A DNA stretch of 64,000 bases, taken from assembly GCA_017993715.1 (NCBI GenBank), contig JAGOME010000001.1:85112-149111 (forward strand), given 5' to 3'. The position numbers and the translations under genes are program-made. Numbering within the stretch: position 1 is the first letter of the stretch; every line of letters starts with the position of its first letter. This document shows, piece after piece, positions 45,972 to 54,355 of this stretch. The notes beneath the pieces were generated by a model. That model was not told the DNA's origin. It saw only the letters and a list, made by a program, of their open reading frames with translations, and did no database searches. The DNA comes from Phycicoccus sp. Lineage in GTDB: Bacteria > Actinomycetota > Actinomycetes > Actinomycetales > Dermatophilaceae.

Positions 45972-47318
45972 TCAGAGGACGGCGACGCGTCTGCGGCAGT
46001 CGGCCAAGAGTTCGCTCTGATCCAGGCGGGTGCTGCGTCGGTGACGCACGACGGCCTCGCCATCGACGAGGACGTCGGTGACGTCACCGCGGCCGGCCGC
46101 GAAGACGAGCAGGGCGGGAACGTCATGGCTGGGAGTCAGGTGCGGCTGCTCGAGGTCGACCAGCACGATGTCCGCGCGTTTGCCCACCTCGATGGAGCCG
46201 ACGAGGTCGGCGATCCCGAGCGCTCGGGCTCCCTCGATGGTCGCGGCCCGCAGGATGTCGACGGCCGGCGCGGCGGTCGGATCACCGGAGACGAGCCGGG
46301 CAAGGAGCGCGGCCTGGCGCATGGCCTGCCACATGTCGAGATCGTTGGAGCTGGAACACCCGTCGGTCCCGATCCCGACCCGAATGCCGTCGCCGGTGAA
46401 GGCGCGCCAGTCCAGCGCCCCGGAGGCGAGTTTGCTGTTGCTGCCGGGGCAGTGGGCGATGCTCACGTGGGGGGCAAGTCGAGCGCGGTCGGTGGCATCG
46501 AGGTGGACACCGTGGCCGAGGACGACCGGGGGCGCACCCGGGGCAAACCATCCGGCGGCGTCGAGGATCGCGACCGGGGTCGCGCCGTAACGGTCGAGCG
46601 TGTCGGCGTTCTCGGCGGCATTCTCACTGGCGTGCGTATGCAACAGGGACCGCGTGTCGGCCGGCCAACCGGCGACGGTCTCGTGGATCTCGCGCAGATG
46701 CTCCGGTATCACCGTGTAGGTGCTGTGCGGCATCGCGGCAACGGGGACGGCGGGGCCGCCGAGCTCGCTCACCCGCAGCGGCCAGGCGCGCAGACCCGCA
46801 ACTCGCTCGTCCCAGGTGAGGCCGTCGGGGCCGGGACCCTCGAAGAGGACCGGCCCGCCGACATGCCGTGACCCCGCCGCGAGCGCGCCCACGTGGGCCG
46901 CCTCGTGATGGAAGTACATGTCGAGCTGCGTGGTGCAGCCGCCGAGGAGCGACTCCAGTGCGCCGAGGGTGGCGCCGAGCCGGACCGTATCGGGATCCAT
47001 GATCGCGCCCTCGGCCGCCCAGACAATCTGCAGGAACCCCTGCAGGTCAACGTTTTCGGCGATGCCCCGCAGCAGCGTCATGGGCAGGTGGGTGTGCAGG
47101 TTGACCAGGCCCGGGAGGGCGAGCTTGCCGCGGCCGTCGATGACCGTGACGTCGGCGTCCGGGTTTGAGTCCCCGTGAGGGGGGCTTGAGTTCGCGCCGT
47201 TCGGGTCGATCGCGACGATGATCCCGTCCTCGATCGTGACCGTGATGCCGTGCCGGATGCGGTTGTCGTCGTCGACGGTGACCAGGACGTCGAGGTCGGT
47301 GATGACAACGCGGCTCAT
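45972..47318 (-). CDS. Amidohydrolase, MTA/S-adenosylhomocysteine deaminase-like (TrzA/MtaD group)
   Basis: Metal-dependent deaminase (448 aa). Metal ligands: His75 and His77 (NLHTHLPM), a His in LLHTHASEN, another in GHGVHLD, and Asp in GIGTDGCSSSNDLDMW; the first loop TLLRGIAENVDLQGFL is typical of MtaD/SAH deaminases. It probably deaminates the adenine ring of MTA, SAH or adenosine to the inosine form. It overlaps the phosphorylase gene by 4 bases (ATGA). Confidence 0.88.
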   Translation of the reverse strand: MSRVVITDLDVLVTVDDDNRIRHGITVTIEDGIIVAIDPNGANSSPPHGDSNPDADVTVIDGRGKLALPGLVNLHTHLPMTLLRGIAENVDLQGFLQIVWAAEGAIMDPDTVRLGATLGALESLLGGCTTQLDMYFHHEAAHVGALAAGSRHVGGPVLFEGPGPDGLTWDERVAGLRAWPLRVSELGGPAVPVAAMPHSTYTVIPEHLREIHETVAGWPADTRSLLHTHASENAAENADTLDRYGATPVAILDAAGWFAPGAPPVVLGHGVHLDATDRARLAPHVSIAHCPGSNSKLASGALDWRAFTGDGIRVGIGTDGCSSSNDLDMWQAMRQAALLARLVSGDPTAAPAVDILRAATIEGARALGIADLVGSIEVGKRADIVLVDLEQPHLTPSHDVPALLVFAAGRGDVTDVLVDGEAVVRHRRSTRLDQSELLADCRRRVAVL

Positions 47319-48070
47319 GCGGCGGCTCGCGCCAACACGAGGGCATTGAGGATGGCCAGCACGCGGGCGCTGCTCGCGGCCAGCACAGCATTGATCTCGT
47401 CCATGGTGATGGGCTCCCCCGAGCCCACCCCGGCGGCGGGGTTGACGACAAGACTGAGCGCGGCATACCGCAGCCCGGCCTCGACAGCGAGGGTGACTTC
47501 GGGGACGCCCGTCATCCCGGCGACGTCCCCGCCAGCGAGTCGGGCGAGCCGGATCTCGGCGGGGGTCTCGAAGCGGGGTCCCTCGAAGCACGCGTAGACC
47601 CCGCCGTCTCGGACCACCTCGTTCAGGGTGGCCGCCGCGGCGAGGATCTCGCGCCGGATCGAGGGGTGATAAGCCTCGACGACATCGACGTGGACGACAC
47701 CCTCGGGACCGGCGCCGTCGTGGAACGTGCCGATCCGCGCCTTGGTGAAGTCGAGGAAGTCGTTGAGGCACAACAGCGCCCCGGGCTCGAGGTCGGGATC
47801 GATGCCGCCGGTGACATTGACGGCGACGACGTCGAGACAGCCGAGATCCCTGAGCGCCTGGATGTTCGCGCGGTAGTTCACCAGATGCGGCGGCACCGAA
47901 TGACCGGCGCCATGGCGGGTCAGGAAGACCACCGGCAGTCCGTGCCACGTTCCTGAGGTCACCGCCGCCTGACCGTAGTCGGTGTCGACGACCTCACGGC
48001 GCGGGTCCTGCAGGGCGGCCAGGTCATAGAACCCGGTGCCGGCGACGATGCCAAGCGGTGCAGCATTCAT
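47315..48070 (-). CDS. Purine nucleoside/5'-methylthioadenosine (or methylthioinosine) phosphorylase
   Basis: MtnP/PNP family phosphorylase (251 aa). GTGFY near the start and TRHGAGHSVPPHLVNYRANI are the phosphate and substrate motifs; GGVYACFEGPRFETPAE and the GMTGVPEVTLA segment complete the site. Coupled to an MtaD-type deaminase, it may work on methylthioinosine, as in the deamination-first route of MTA salvage. The ATG used gives MNAAPLGIVAGTG; upstream frame is unrelated. Confidence 0.88.
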   Translation of the reverse strand: MNAAPLGIVAGTGFYDLAALQDPRREVVDTDYGQAAVTSGTWHGLPVVFLTRHGAGHSVPPHLVNYRANIQALRDLGCLDVVAVNVTGGIDPDLEPGALLCLNDFLDFTKARIGTFHDGAGPEGVVHVDVVEAYHPSIRREILAAAATLNEVVRDGGVYACFEGPRFETPAEIRLARLAGGDVAGMTGVPEVTLAVEAGLRYAALSLVVNPAAGVGSGEPITMDEINAVLAASSARVLAILNALVLARAAA

Positions 48071-48198
48071 GGCCCAGAACCTACCTGCGGACCGGCGGCC
48101 GGCCTCGGGGGTGGGCCGCCTCCTCATCGCCGACCCGCCCGCGGTCCGTATGCCGCGCGCTGGCCCCGCGGCGGCGGCTCGGATGCCATCATCGCGGG

Positions 48199-49731
48199 AT
48201 GGGTAGGCAGGTTGCAGTGGCCGCGACGGGTCCAGTGTCGCTCGCGGCGGCGGAGTCGGTCGCGCGCGTCGGGGGGAATGCCGTCGACGCGGCCATGGCG
48301 GCGGCGGTCGCGGCGATGAGTACCGAGCCAAGCATTGTGTCGCTCGCGGCCGGGGCGTTCATCTCGATTTGGCCGGCCAACGGGGACCCCGTGGTCATTG
48401 ACGGCAATGTCGAGATGCCGGGCCGAGGGTTGCCTCGGGAGGCGTTCGGGCGGGGGCTGGTCAAGGTCGAGACGGGGTATGGCGGGGGCACGACGATGTT
48501 TGGGGGCTACGGGTCCGTTGCGACCCCGGGCGCGCTGCCGGCATGCCAGTGGGCCATCGAGGAGTGGGGGGCCGCGCCGTGGGCCGAGGTGGTCGCCCCG
48601 TCCGCAGCGGCCTGCCGGGCCGGCTACCCGATCGGGTCAGCGGCCGCGCAGTACCTGTCGTTCACGGCCCACTCGCTCTATGCCCTCGATCCCGAATGCC
48701 ACGCGCTCGTCACCCGATCGGACGGCTCGGCCGTGCGGGCCGGGGACATCGGGCACAACCCTGCGCTGGCCGACGTGCTCGATCTGATCGGCCTGGAGGG
48801 TTCATCGGTGCTCATGACCGGCGAGCTGGGCCGGGTGCTGGTCGAGACGATGGCCGCCAACGAGGGCCTGATCACCGCTCGCGACCTGGCCGAGTATGAC
48901 CCTGCCGTGCGCACCCCGGTCCGGATCACGGTGGGAGACTGGGACTTTGCCATCAACCCGCCACCGGCCGTGGGGGGTCCGATGCTCGCGGTCATGCTCG
49001 GCGAGCTCGCTCGTCGTGACTCTTGGGGGGTGGCCGACCTGCTCGACATTCAGCGTCAGGTCCTCGGCTATCGGCTCACCTCGCACGACCTCGAGCGCGA
49101 CCTTGAAGCGGCCGGGCACGATCTGCTGCTGCGGGTGGACCGGCACGGGCTGGCGGGTTTGCCGACGTCGTCGTCGACCGCCAACATCTCCGCGGTCGAC
49201 TCCGACGGGCTGGCGTGCACCATCACGGTATCCAGCGGTTACGGCGCCGGGGTGTCGATCCCCGGCACCGGGCTCATGCTCAATAACGCCCTCGGCGAGG
49301 TCGAGCTCAACCGGTTAGGGCTGCACGCGCTCGCGCCGGGGACCCGGCTGGCGTCCAATATGGCGCCGACCACAGGGCGGACCCTGGACGGGCGGGCGTT
49401 GGCGGTCGGCTCCCCTGGGGCGGACCGCATCACCACTGCACTGCAGCAGGTGCTCGCCCACGGGTGCCTGCGAGGGCGGTCGCTGTCGGAAGCGGTCGAT
49501 GCTCCCCGGGTCCATGTGGGATTTGCGGCGGACGGAGAGCCGATCGTGCACTATGAGCCCTCCCCCGACATTGCGGCGGCTCTGCAGGACACCGGCTGGG
49601 CTGGCGTCGACCACGGGACGATGGCGATGTACTTCGGTGGCGTCGGCGCGGCCTACGTGGCGGCCGACGGTTCATTGGAGGCCGCGGGTGACCACCGTCG
49701 CGAGGCTAAGGTCGGCGTCTTCTCGGCCTAG
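48199..49731 (+). CDS. Gamma-glutamyltransferase-like Ntn hydrolase
   Basis: GGT family protein (510 aa). The likely autocleavage nucleophile is Thr327 in SSTANISAVDSDG, aligning with the TTHYSVVD region of the E. coli enzyme; VGSPGADRI corresponds to GSPGG. There is no signal peptide, unlike secreted GGTs, so it would act in the cytoplasm, perhaps on glutathione/mycothiol-type conjugates or as a glutamyl-hydrolase. Divergent from the phosphorylase gene. The ATG at 48,199 is the family start; the upstream open frame is antisense to the neighbour. Confidence 0.87.
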   Translation: MGRQVAVAATGPVSLAAAESVARVGGNAVDAAMAAAVAAMSTEPSIVSLAAGAFISIWPANGDPVVIDGNVEMPGRGLPREAFGRGLVKVETGYGGGTTMFGGYGSVATPGALPACQWAIEEWGAAPWAEVVAPSAAACRAGYPIGSAAAQYLSFTAHSLYALDPECHALVTRSDGSAVRAGDIGHNPALADVLDLIGLEGSSVLMTGELGRVLVETMAANEGLITARDLAEYDPAVRTPVRITVGDWDFAINPPPAVGGPMLAVMLGELARRDSWGVADLLDIQRQVLGYRLTSHDLERDLEAAGHDLLLRVDRHGLAGLPTSSSTANISAVDSDGLACTITVSSGYGAGVSIPGTGLMLNNALGEVELNRLGLHALAPGTRLASNMAPTTGRTLDGRALAVGSPGADRITTALQQVLAHGCLRGRSLSEAVDAPRVHVGFAADGEPIVHYEPSPDIAAALQDTGWAGVDHGTMAMYFGGVGAAYVAADGSLEAAGDHRREAKVGVFSA

Positions 49732-49741
49732 CCCCCGCAGC

Positions 49742-49818
49742 GTGAACAACCCGCGCCCCCCGCGGGAACTTCACCCCCGCGGGAGTTATAACCAACGCGC
49801 CCGTGAACAACCCGCGGG
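49742..49818. repeat. Intergenic repeat element, copy A
   Basis: GTGAACAACCCGCG occurs twice (49,742-49,755 and 49,803-49,816) with palindromic CCCGCGGG cores and GTTATAAC between them. The right 50 bases closely match 59,362-59,413. It fills the gap between the convergent GGT-like and cation-efflux genes and could act as a two-way terminator. Confidence 0.75.
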
Positions 49819-50904
49819 TTAGCAGGCGGGGGCGTCGTCCGGGCTGACGTGCACGCTGGCTGTGGTCAGCCGCGGCAGCGCGATGACCAGGTGCTCCTCG
49901 GCGTGGTGGGCGATCTCATGGGCCTGCGCCAAACTGCTCGACGCGGCCACCGCGATGACTGCCTCGGCGTGCAGGGTGTGACCGATCCACCGCAGGCGCG
50001 TCTGACGCACTTCGCAGACCCCGTCGACTTCGGCGATCGCGGCCCGGGCCCGAACCACAAGGTCGGGGCTGACCGCATCCATCAGGCGCGCGCCAACCTG
50101 CTTGATCGCCGACCAGAGCACCCCCACGATGGCTAGCGTGATGGCCAGTCCGACGATGGGGTCGGCCCACTGCCAGCCCAACGCGACACCCCCGGCGCTG
50201 AGGAGGACGGCCAGTGAGGTGAACCCGTCCGTGCGCGCGTGGAGCCCGTCCGCCACCAAAGCTGCGGACCCGATCTGGCGGCCGACGGTGATGCGATAGC
50301 GGGCGACGATCTCGTTACCGAGGAACCCGATCACCGCTGCGGCCGCCACCGCCGAGAGGTGCGTCACCTCCTGCGGGTTGCCCAGGCGGGTGATGGCCTC
50401 ATAGCCGGCGTAGGCGGCCGAGAGCGCGATCATCAGCACGACGAACAGCCCCGCGAGGTCCTCAGCGCGCCCGTAGCCATACGTGAACCGATCATTGGCG
50501 GCACGCGCTGCCAACCCGAACGCAATGAGCAACGGGATCGCGGTCAGGGCATCGGAGACGTTGTGCAAGGTGTCGCCGAGGAGGGCGACCGAACCGGAAA
50601 GCACGACGGCGCCGGCCTGGAGGACAGCGGTGACGGCGAGGATCCCCAGGCTGATCCAGAGAGCGCGACGGCCGCGGGCATCGGCTTCGAGGGCATCGTC
50701 GATCTGGTCGGCGACATCGTGACTGTGGGTGCCAAAGACCTCCGACACCGAATGCCGCACTCGTTCCCAGAGCGCCGCGGGCTGCCGGTACTCATGGCCG
50801 TGGTCATGGTGGTGCGTGTCTCGGCCATGGGCGTCGTTCGGATGATCACCGTGGGGATCAGCGGGCTGGGAGGCCCCGGGCTGAGGGCGCAGTTGGTGGG
50901 TCAT
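49819..50904 (-). CDS. Cation diffusion facilitator (zinc-type)
   Basis: CDF exporter (361 aa). The N-terminus is very histidine-rich (HHHDHGHE and more, residues 17-37). Six membrane segments follow, with the two transport-site motifs HNVSD in helix 2 and HARTD in helix 5, the His-Asp pattern of zinc/cobalt members. A C-terminal ferredoxin-like cytoplasmic domain is present. Coupled (4-base overlap) to an ArsR gene with a zinc-sensing motif, so it exports Zn(II), or possibly Co/Ni, and is metal-induced. Confidence 0.93.
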   Translation of the reverse strand: MTHQLRPQPGASQPADPHGDHPNDAHGRDTHHHDHGHEYRQPAALWERVRHSVSEVFGTHSHDVADQIDDALEADARGRRALWISLGILAVTAVLQAGAVVLSGSVALLGDTLHNVSDALTAIPLLIAFGLAARAANDRFTYGYGRAEDLAGLFVVLMIALSAAYAGYEAITRLGNPQEVTHLSAVAAAAVIGFLGNEIVARYRITVGRQIGSAALVADGLHARTDGFTSLAVLLSAGGVALGWQWADPIVGLAITLAIVGVLWSAIKQVGARLMDAVSPDLVVRARAAIAEVDGVCEVRQTRLRWIGHTLHAEAVIAVAASSSLAQAHEIAHHAEEHLVIALPRLTTASVHVSPDDAPAC

Positions 50905-51257
50905 GGCAGGGCCGCCGAGGCGCGGTGGTGGGCGGGGACCTTGTCCAGGAGGTGCTCGACGTGACCGATCGTGTCCAGCACGAGTTGGCGGACGTGGTCG
51001 TCCTCGATGCGGTAGAGCACGGAGTTGCCCTGCTTGCGGGTGGCCACCAGCCGGGCGAGACGCATCTTGGCCAGATGCTGCGAGACGCCGGGGACAGGGC
51101 GTTCGAGCAATGCCGCCAGCTCCGAGACCGAACGCTCCTCGTCGAGCAGCGCGCCCGCGATCCGCAACCGCGTGGGATCGGCCAGCATCCGCAGGACCTC
51201 GACGGCAAGCGTGATGACATCCTCATCCCACTCGGGTTCTTGCATATTTGCGTGCAT
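50901..51257 (-). CDS. ArsR/SmtB-family metal sensor with alpha-5 site
   Basis: Winged-helix repressor (118-120 aa). HTH at about SVSELAALLERPVPGVSQHL. The C-terminal helix reads DDHVRQLVLDTIGHVEH, an exact fit to the D-x-H-x10-H-x-x-H alpha-5 zinc site of SmtB/CzrA. The ATG at 51,257 is preferred: a TAGTAT -10 ends about 7 bases upstream, so the mRNA may be leaderless. TTG 51,263 and ATG 51,245 are alternatives. It should repress itself and the CDF gene through the overlapping palindrome. Confidence 0.9.
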   Translation of the reverse strand: MHANMQEPEWDEDVITLAVEVLRMLADPTRLRIAGALLDEERSVSELAALLERPVPGVSQHLAKMRLARLVATRKQGNSVLYRIEDDHVRQLVLDTIGHVEHLLDKVPAHHRASAALP

Positions 51258-51266
51258 GCGCAAATA
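51245..51266. promoter_or_regulatory. ArsR/SmtB-type operator
   Basis: TATTTGCG and CGCAAATA (8-bp arms, 6-base centre) overlap the -10 element and the start codons of the ArsR gene. The AT-rich ends with a TGCG/CGCA centre match the general look of SmtB-family operators. The divergent methyltransferase gene begins about 80 bases away. Confidence 0.75.
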
Positions 51267-51346
51267 CTAGCAAGAGTTCGGCGGATCGACGACCGAGGCG
51301 GCATTCACCCAGGAAACACCCGTTCGACCCCCCGAAAGGACACGAG

Positions 51347-51949
51347 ATGACCGAGCGACTCCACCGGTTCGCACACCGTCACCGCACGCCGAGCGGGGGC
51401 GGGCTCTTCGACCACCCGCACGCCTACGACCTGGTCAGCCGCTGGCTGGTTGGCCCGCTTCATCGCCGCGTGGTCGCCGATGCCCGGCTCGCCGTCTCCC
51501 CGGAGCGCGGCTCGATCCTCGACATCGGGACGGGTCCCGGCCGGTTGCCGATCCTGCTCGCGCAGGCCCTCGCCGGGTGCACGGTCGAGGGACTGGATCC
51601 TTCCGAGGCCATGATCGGCGAGGCGACTGCGCGCGCGGCGGGTGCGCAGGTGGCGGGGCGGGTCACCTTCAGGGTGGGGAGCGTCGAGTCGCTGCCTCAG
51701 GCGGACGGCACCGTGGACCTCGTGGTTTCGACGGCGAGCCTGCATCACTGGCCGGAGCCATCGGCTGGCATCGCCGAGATCGCTCGGGTCCTGCGGCCAG
51801 GCGGACGAGCCCTGATCTATGACCCGATGCGGGCGCTGCGGCAGGCGGCAACGGCAACGGCCGCGGATGGCCTGCGGATTCGGATCGATCCGCTCTTCGC
51901 AGGCTTCGGGAGACTCGAGCTCGTGCGGCTGGAGACGAGCCGGATTTGA
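51347..51949 (+). CDS. Class I SAM-dependent methyltransferase
   Basis: Methyltransf_11-type enzyme (200 aa). Motif I LDIGTGPGR at about 57-65, acidic loop GLDPSEAMI, motif IV DLVVSTASLHHW and RPGGRALIYD. Short for the family; the C-terminus ends soon after the last strand. AAAGGA precedes the ATG. Substrate unknown. Its divergence from the metal-sensor gene suggests shared control but not a proven metal role. Confidence 0.85.
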   Translation: MTERLHRFAHRHRTPSGGGLFDHPHAYDLVSRWLVGPLHRRVVADARLAVSPERGSILDIGTGPGRLPILLAQALAGCTVEGLDPSEAMIGEATARAAGAQVAGRVTFRVGSVESLPQADGTVDLVVSTASLHHWPEPSAGIAEIARVLRPGGRALIYDPMRALRQAATATAADGLRIRIDPLFAGFGRLELVRLETSRI

Positions 51950-51978
51950 GTGGGTAGGCGCTTCCCCGGTCGTAGGGA

Positions 51979-52050
51979 CGAAACTCGTATCGAAACGTTC
52001 TTATGTCCGGGATCTCAGCCTGAGCGCCCGCCGAAACTCGTATCGAAACG
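51979..52050. repeat. Pair of 19-bp direct repeats
   Basis: CGAAACTCGTATCGAAACG occurs at 51,979-51,997 and again at 52,032-52,050 (53-base period). Each unit itself holds CGAAAC twice, 12 bases apart. They lie between convergent genes (methyltransferase and MATE pump), where promoter operators are not expected. Confidence 0.8.
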
Positions 52051-52097
52051 ATTCGACTGGCAGCACGGAACGAGCCCAGGCCGCCGGGTTGCCCGGG

Positions 52098-53459
52098 TCA
52101 GCGGGTGCCGCCGGTGACCATCCAGTGCGTCGTCCCGACCCGCAGCCGCAGGGTCACCGCTCGGGCCACCATGAAACCAGTGAAGGCGAACCAGAGCCAG
52201 CGCACGGCATTCACCTCACCGACCGGCGTGGGTGGCGTCCCCACGATCCACGACCCGATCGCGGCGAGCCCCAGCGCGAGCGGCAGATAGGCGGCCAACG
52301 TCACGACCTGGGCGCGAGCCAGCCACGGCCCATCGCCGGCCCCGATCAGCACCCCATCGATGACAAAGACGTAGCCGGCCAGCGGCTGCCCGAGCCCGGC
52401 GACGATGAGCCCGGCGGTGATCGCATGCTGCAACAACGGATCCGAGGTGAACAGCCCCGGCAGCAGCCCGCTGAACGCGATGACGAGCAGCCCCAACACT
52501 GCGCCACCCACGAGACCCCAGCGCACCATGAGGTCGGTCGCGGCGCGCACCCGGGCGGTGTCGCCGGCTCCGAGCTCCTTGCCGACCAGCGCCTGGGCAG
52601 CGATCGCCAGTGCATCCAGCGCGAACGCCATAAAGCTCCATACCGTGGCCACGACCTGGTGCGCGGCCAGGGGCACATCGCCCAGCCCCGCGGCGACCCA
52701 GACGGTGAGCACGAGCGCGGCGCGCAGCGCAAGAGTCCGCACGAGCAGCGGCATGCCCTGACGGGCCGCCGCCAGGACCCGACCTGGGTGGGCGCGCAGC
52801 GGCAGGTGGTCACGGGAGGCGTCACGGATGAGGACGATGACGAGCGCGACGGCCATCCCGGTCTGCGCGATCACCGTGCCCCACGCGGAGCCGGCAATGC
52901 CCATGTCCAGGCCATAGACGAACAGGACGTTGAGGGCGATGTTGGCGGAGAACCCCATCACCGCAGCGACGAGCGGGGTCCGGGTGTCCTGCAACCCGCG
53001 CAGCACCCCCGTGATCGCCAGGACGACGAGCATGCCGGGAATGCCGGCCGCCGAGATCCGCAGATAGGTCACCGCCTGCTCGCGGGCGGCATCACTGGCG
53101 CCGAAGAAGCCGCACAACGGGTCGGCCAAGACGCCCACGAGGACGGCGGTGACAACTCCGAGGACGACCGCGAGCCATAGCCCGTCGATACCGGCGGCGA
53201 TGGCGCCGCGGCGAGACCCGGCGCCGAGTTGGCGGGCAACGATGCTCGTCGTGCCGTAGGCGAGGAAGACGAAGATGTTCGCCGCGGTCAGGAGCACCGA
53301 GCTGGCGATGCCGAGTCCGGCGAGGGGCTCGACACCCAGATGGCCGACGATCGCAGAGTCCGCGAGGAGGAACAGTGGCTCGGCGATGAGCGCGAGGAAT
53401 GCCGGGACCGCGAGAGCGAGGATCTCGCGCGACGGCGTCGACCGCGGCTGCTCACTCAT
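52098..53459 (-). CDS. MATE family efflux transporter (DinF-like)
   Basis: Multidrug and toxin extrusion protein (453 aa) with about twelve membrane segments in two pseudo-symmetric halves; N-terminus LALAVPAFLALIAEPLFLLAD and the repeat VRTLALRAALVLTVW mark the two halves. DinF-branch features such as the AVGHLG-like IVGHLGVEPLAGLG loop are seen. Expels cationic compounds using Na+ or H+. Monocistronic by appearance; 53,460-53,604 holds no gene. Confidence 0.92.
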   Translation of the reverse strand: MSEQPRSTPSREILALAVPAFLALIAEPLFLLADSAIVGHLGVEPLAGLGIASSVLLTAANIFVFLAYGTTSIVARQLGAGSRRGAIAAGIDGLWLAVVLGVVTAVLVGVLADPLCGFFGASDAAREQAVTYLRISAAGIPGMLVVLAITGVLRGLQDTRTPLVAAVMGFSANIALNVLFVYGLDMGIAGSAWGTVIAQTGMAVALVIVLIRDASRDHLPLRAHPGRVLAAARQGMPLLVRTLALRAALVLTVWVAAGLGDVPLAAHQVVATVWSFMAFALDALAIAAQALVGKELGAGDTARVRAATDLMVRWGLVGGAVLGLLVIAFSGLLPGLFTSDPLLQHAITAGLIVAGLGQPLAGYVFVIDGVLIGAGDGPWLARAQVVTLAAYLPLALGLAAIGSWIVGTPPTPVGEVNAVRWLWFAFTGFMVARAVTLRLRVGTTHWMVTGGTR

Positions 53460-53604
53460 GCCCGCAACCTACTGTCCCGAGCAGGGCCGGTAGCGCCGGG
53501 GCGCGCCGCGCCCGCGCACCCGACGAGCGGACTCCAGGGGGGGCGGCCCGCTGCGGCCTTGGCAGCCCACGGGAAACCCGACCGACCAGGCGCAACCGCG
53601 ACCG

Positions 53605-54348
53605 TCAGAGGTGTTTGAGGGCCTCGCGGCGCGAGAGCCCGGACAGCCGCGCCTCACGCTCCGCCACGAAGTCGCGCACCCAGTCGGGGTCGACATAGGC
53701 ATGTTGGCGCAGCGCCCAGCCGATCGCCTTGCGAATGAAGAACTCCCGCCCGAATGCCGTGCGCTCCCCCTCCGCCGTCGTCTCAAGATTCGCGTCGATC
53801 GCCTCGGTCAGCAGGGCCAGATCGGTGTCGGCCTTGTGCCCGAGTTGGGCGATGATCGCGGTGCGCCGCAGCCACATCGCCCCGTCCCCGGCAGCCACGG
53901 CCCACTGCTGCAGCACAGGTGTCGTCGCGCCTCGGTCGCGACGCAGGATCGAGCCCACATGGTGCGAGGCCAGGTCGTCGACATGATCCCACCATGCACC
54001 GGTGATGATCAGGTGCCGGATCAGCGGCATGGTCGGTGGGCGCAGCCACGCGGCATACCGGCGATGCCCCAGCAACGCCTGGGCGGCGTACCGCTCCTCA
54101 CGATGCGTGGCGTTGTCCCACAGCGCTTTGACGGTGGCCTGCCACTCTTCTTCAGAGGTGAGCGCGAACGCCGGGTCTGCGAGCAGAGAGCGCAGCAGCC
54201 GCTTGAGCTCCGCGCTCGTGATGCCGTAATACGGCATCACGGACTTCATGTACCGCTGCTGGCCGACGGCCCGCTCGGGGTCGCCCGCGGAGGCGAGCAC
54301 ACGGCATACCTCAACGGTCAGGTCCGCCCGGACCAGGTTGGTGGACAA
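53605..54348 (-). CDS. DNA alkylation repair protein, AlkD-like
   Basis: All-helical HEAT-like repeat protein, about 247 aa, of the DNA alkylation repair (AlkC/AlkD) family. Helical repeats such as WWDHVDDLASHHVGSILRRD and FFIRKAIGWALRQHAYVDPD show the aromatic and acidic residues typical of AlkD glycosylase sites. Start is uncertain: TTG at 54,348 follows the CoA-transferase stop by 7 bases; a GTG at 54,399 would overlap that gene by 44. Likely removes alkylated purines. Confidence 0.88.
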   Translation of the reverse strand: MSTNLVRADLTVEVCRVLASAGDPERAVGQQRYMKSVMPYYGITSAELKRLLRSLLADPAFALTSEEEWQATVKALWDNATHREERYAAQALLGHRRYAAWLRPPTMPLIRHLIITGAWWDHVDDLASHHVGSILRRDRGATTPVLQQWAVAAGDGAMWLRRTAIIAQLGHKADTDLALLTEAIDANLETTAEGERTAFGREFFIRKAIGWALRQHAYVDPDWVRDFVAEREARLSGLSRREALKHL

Positions 54349-54355
54349 CGGCGGA

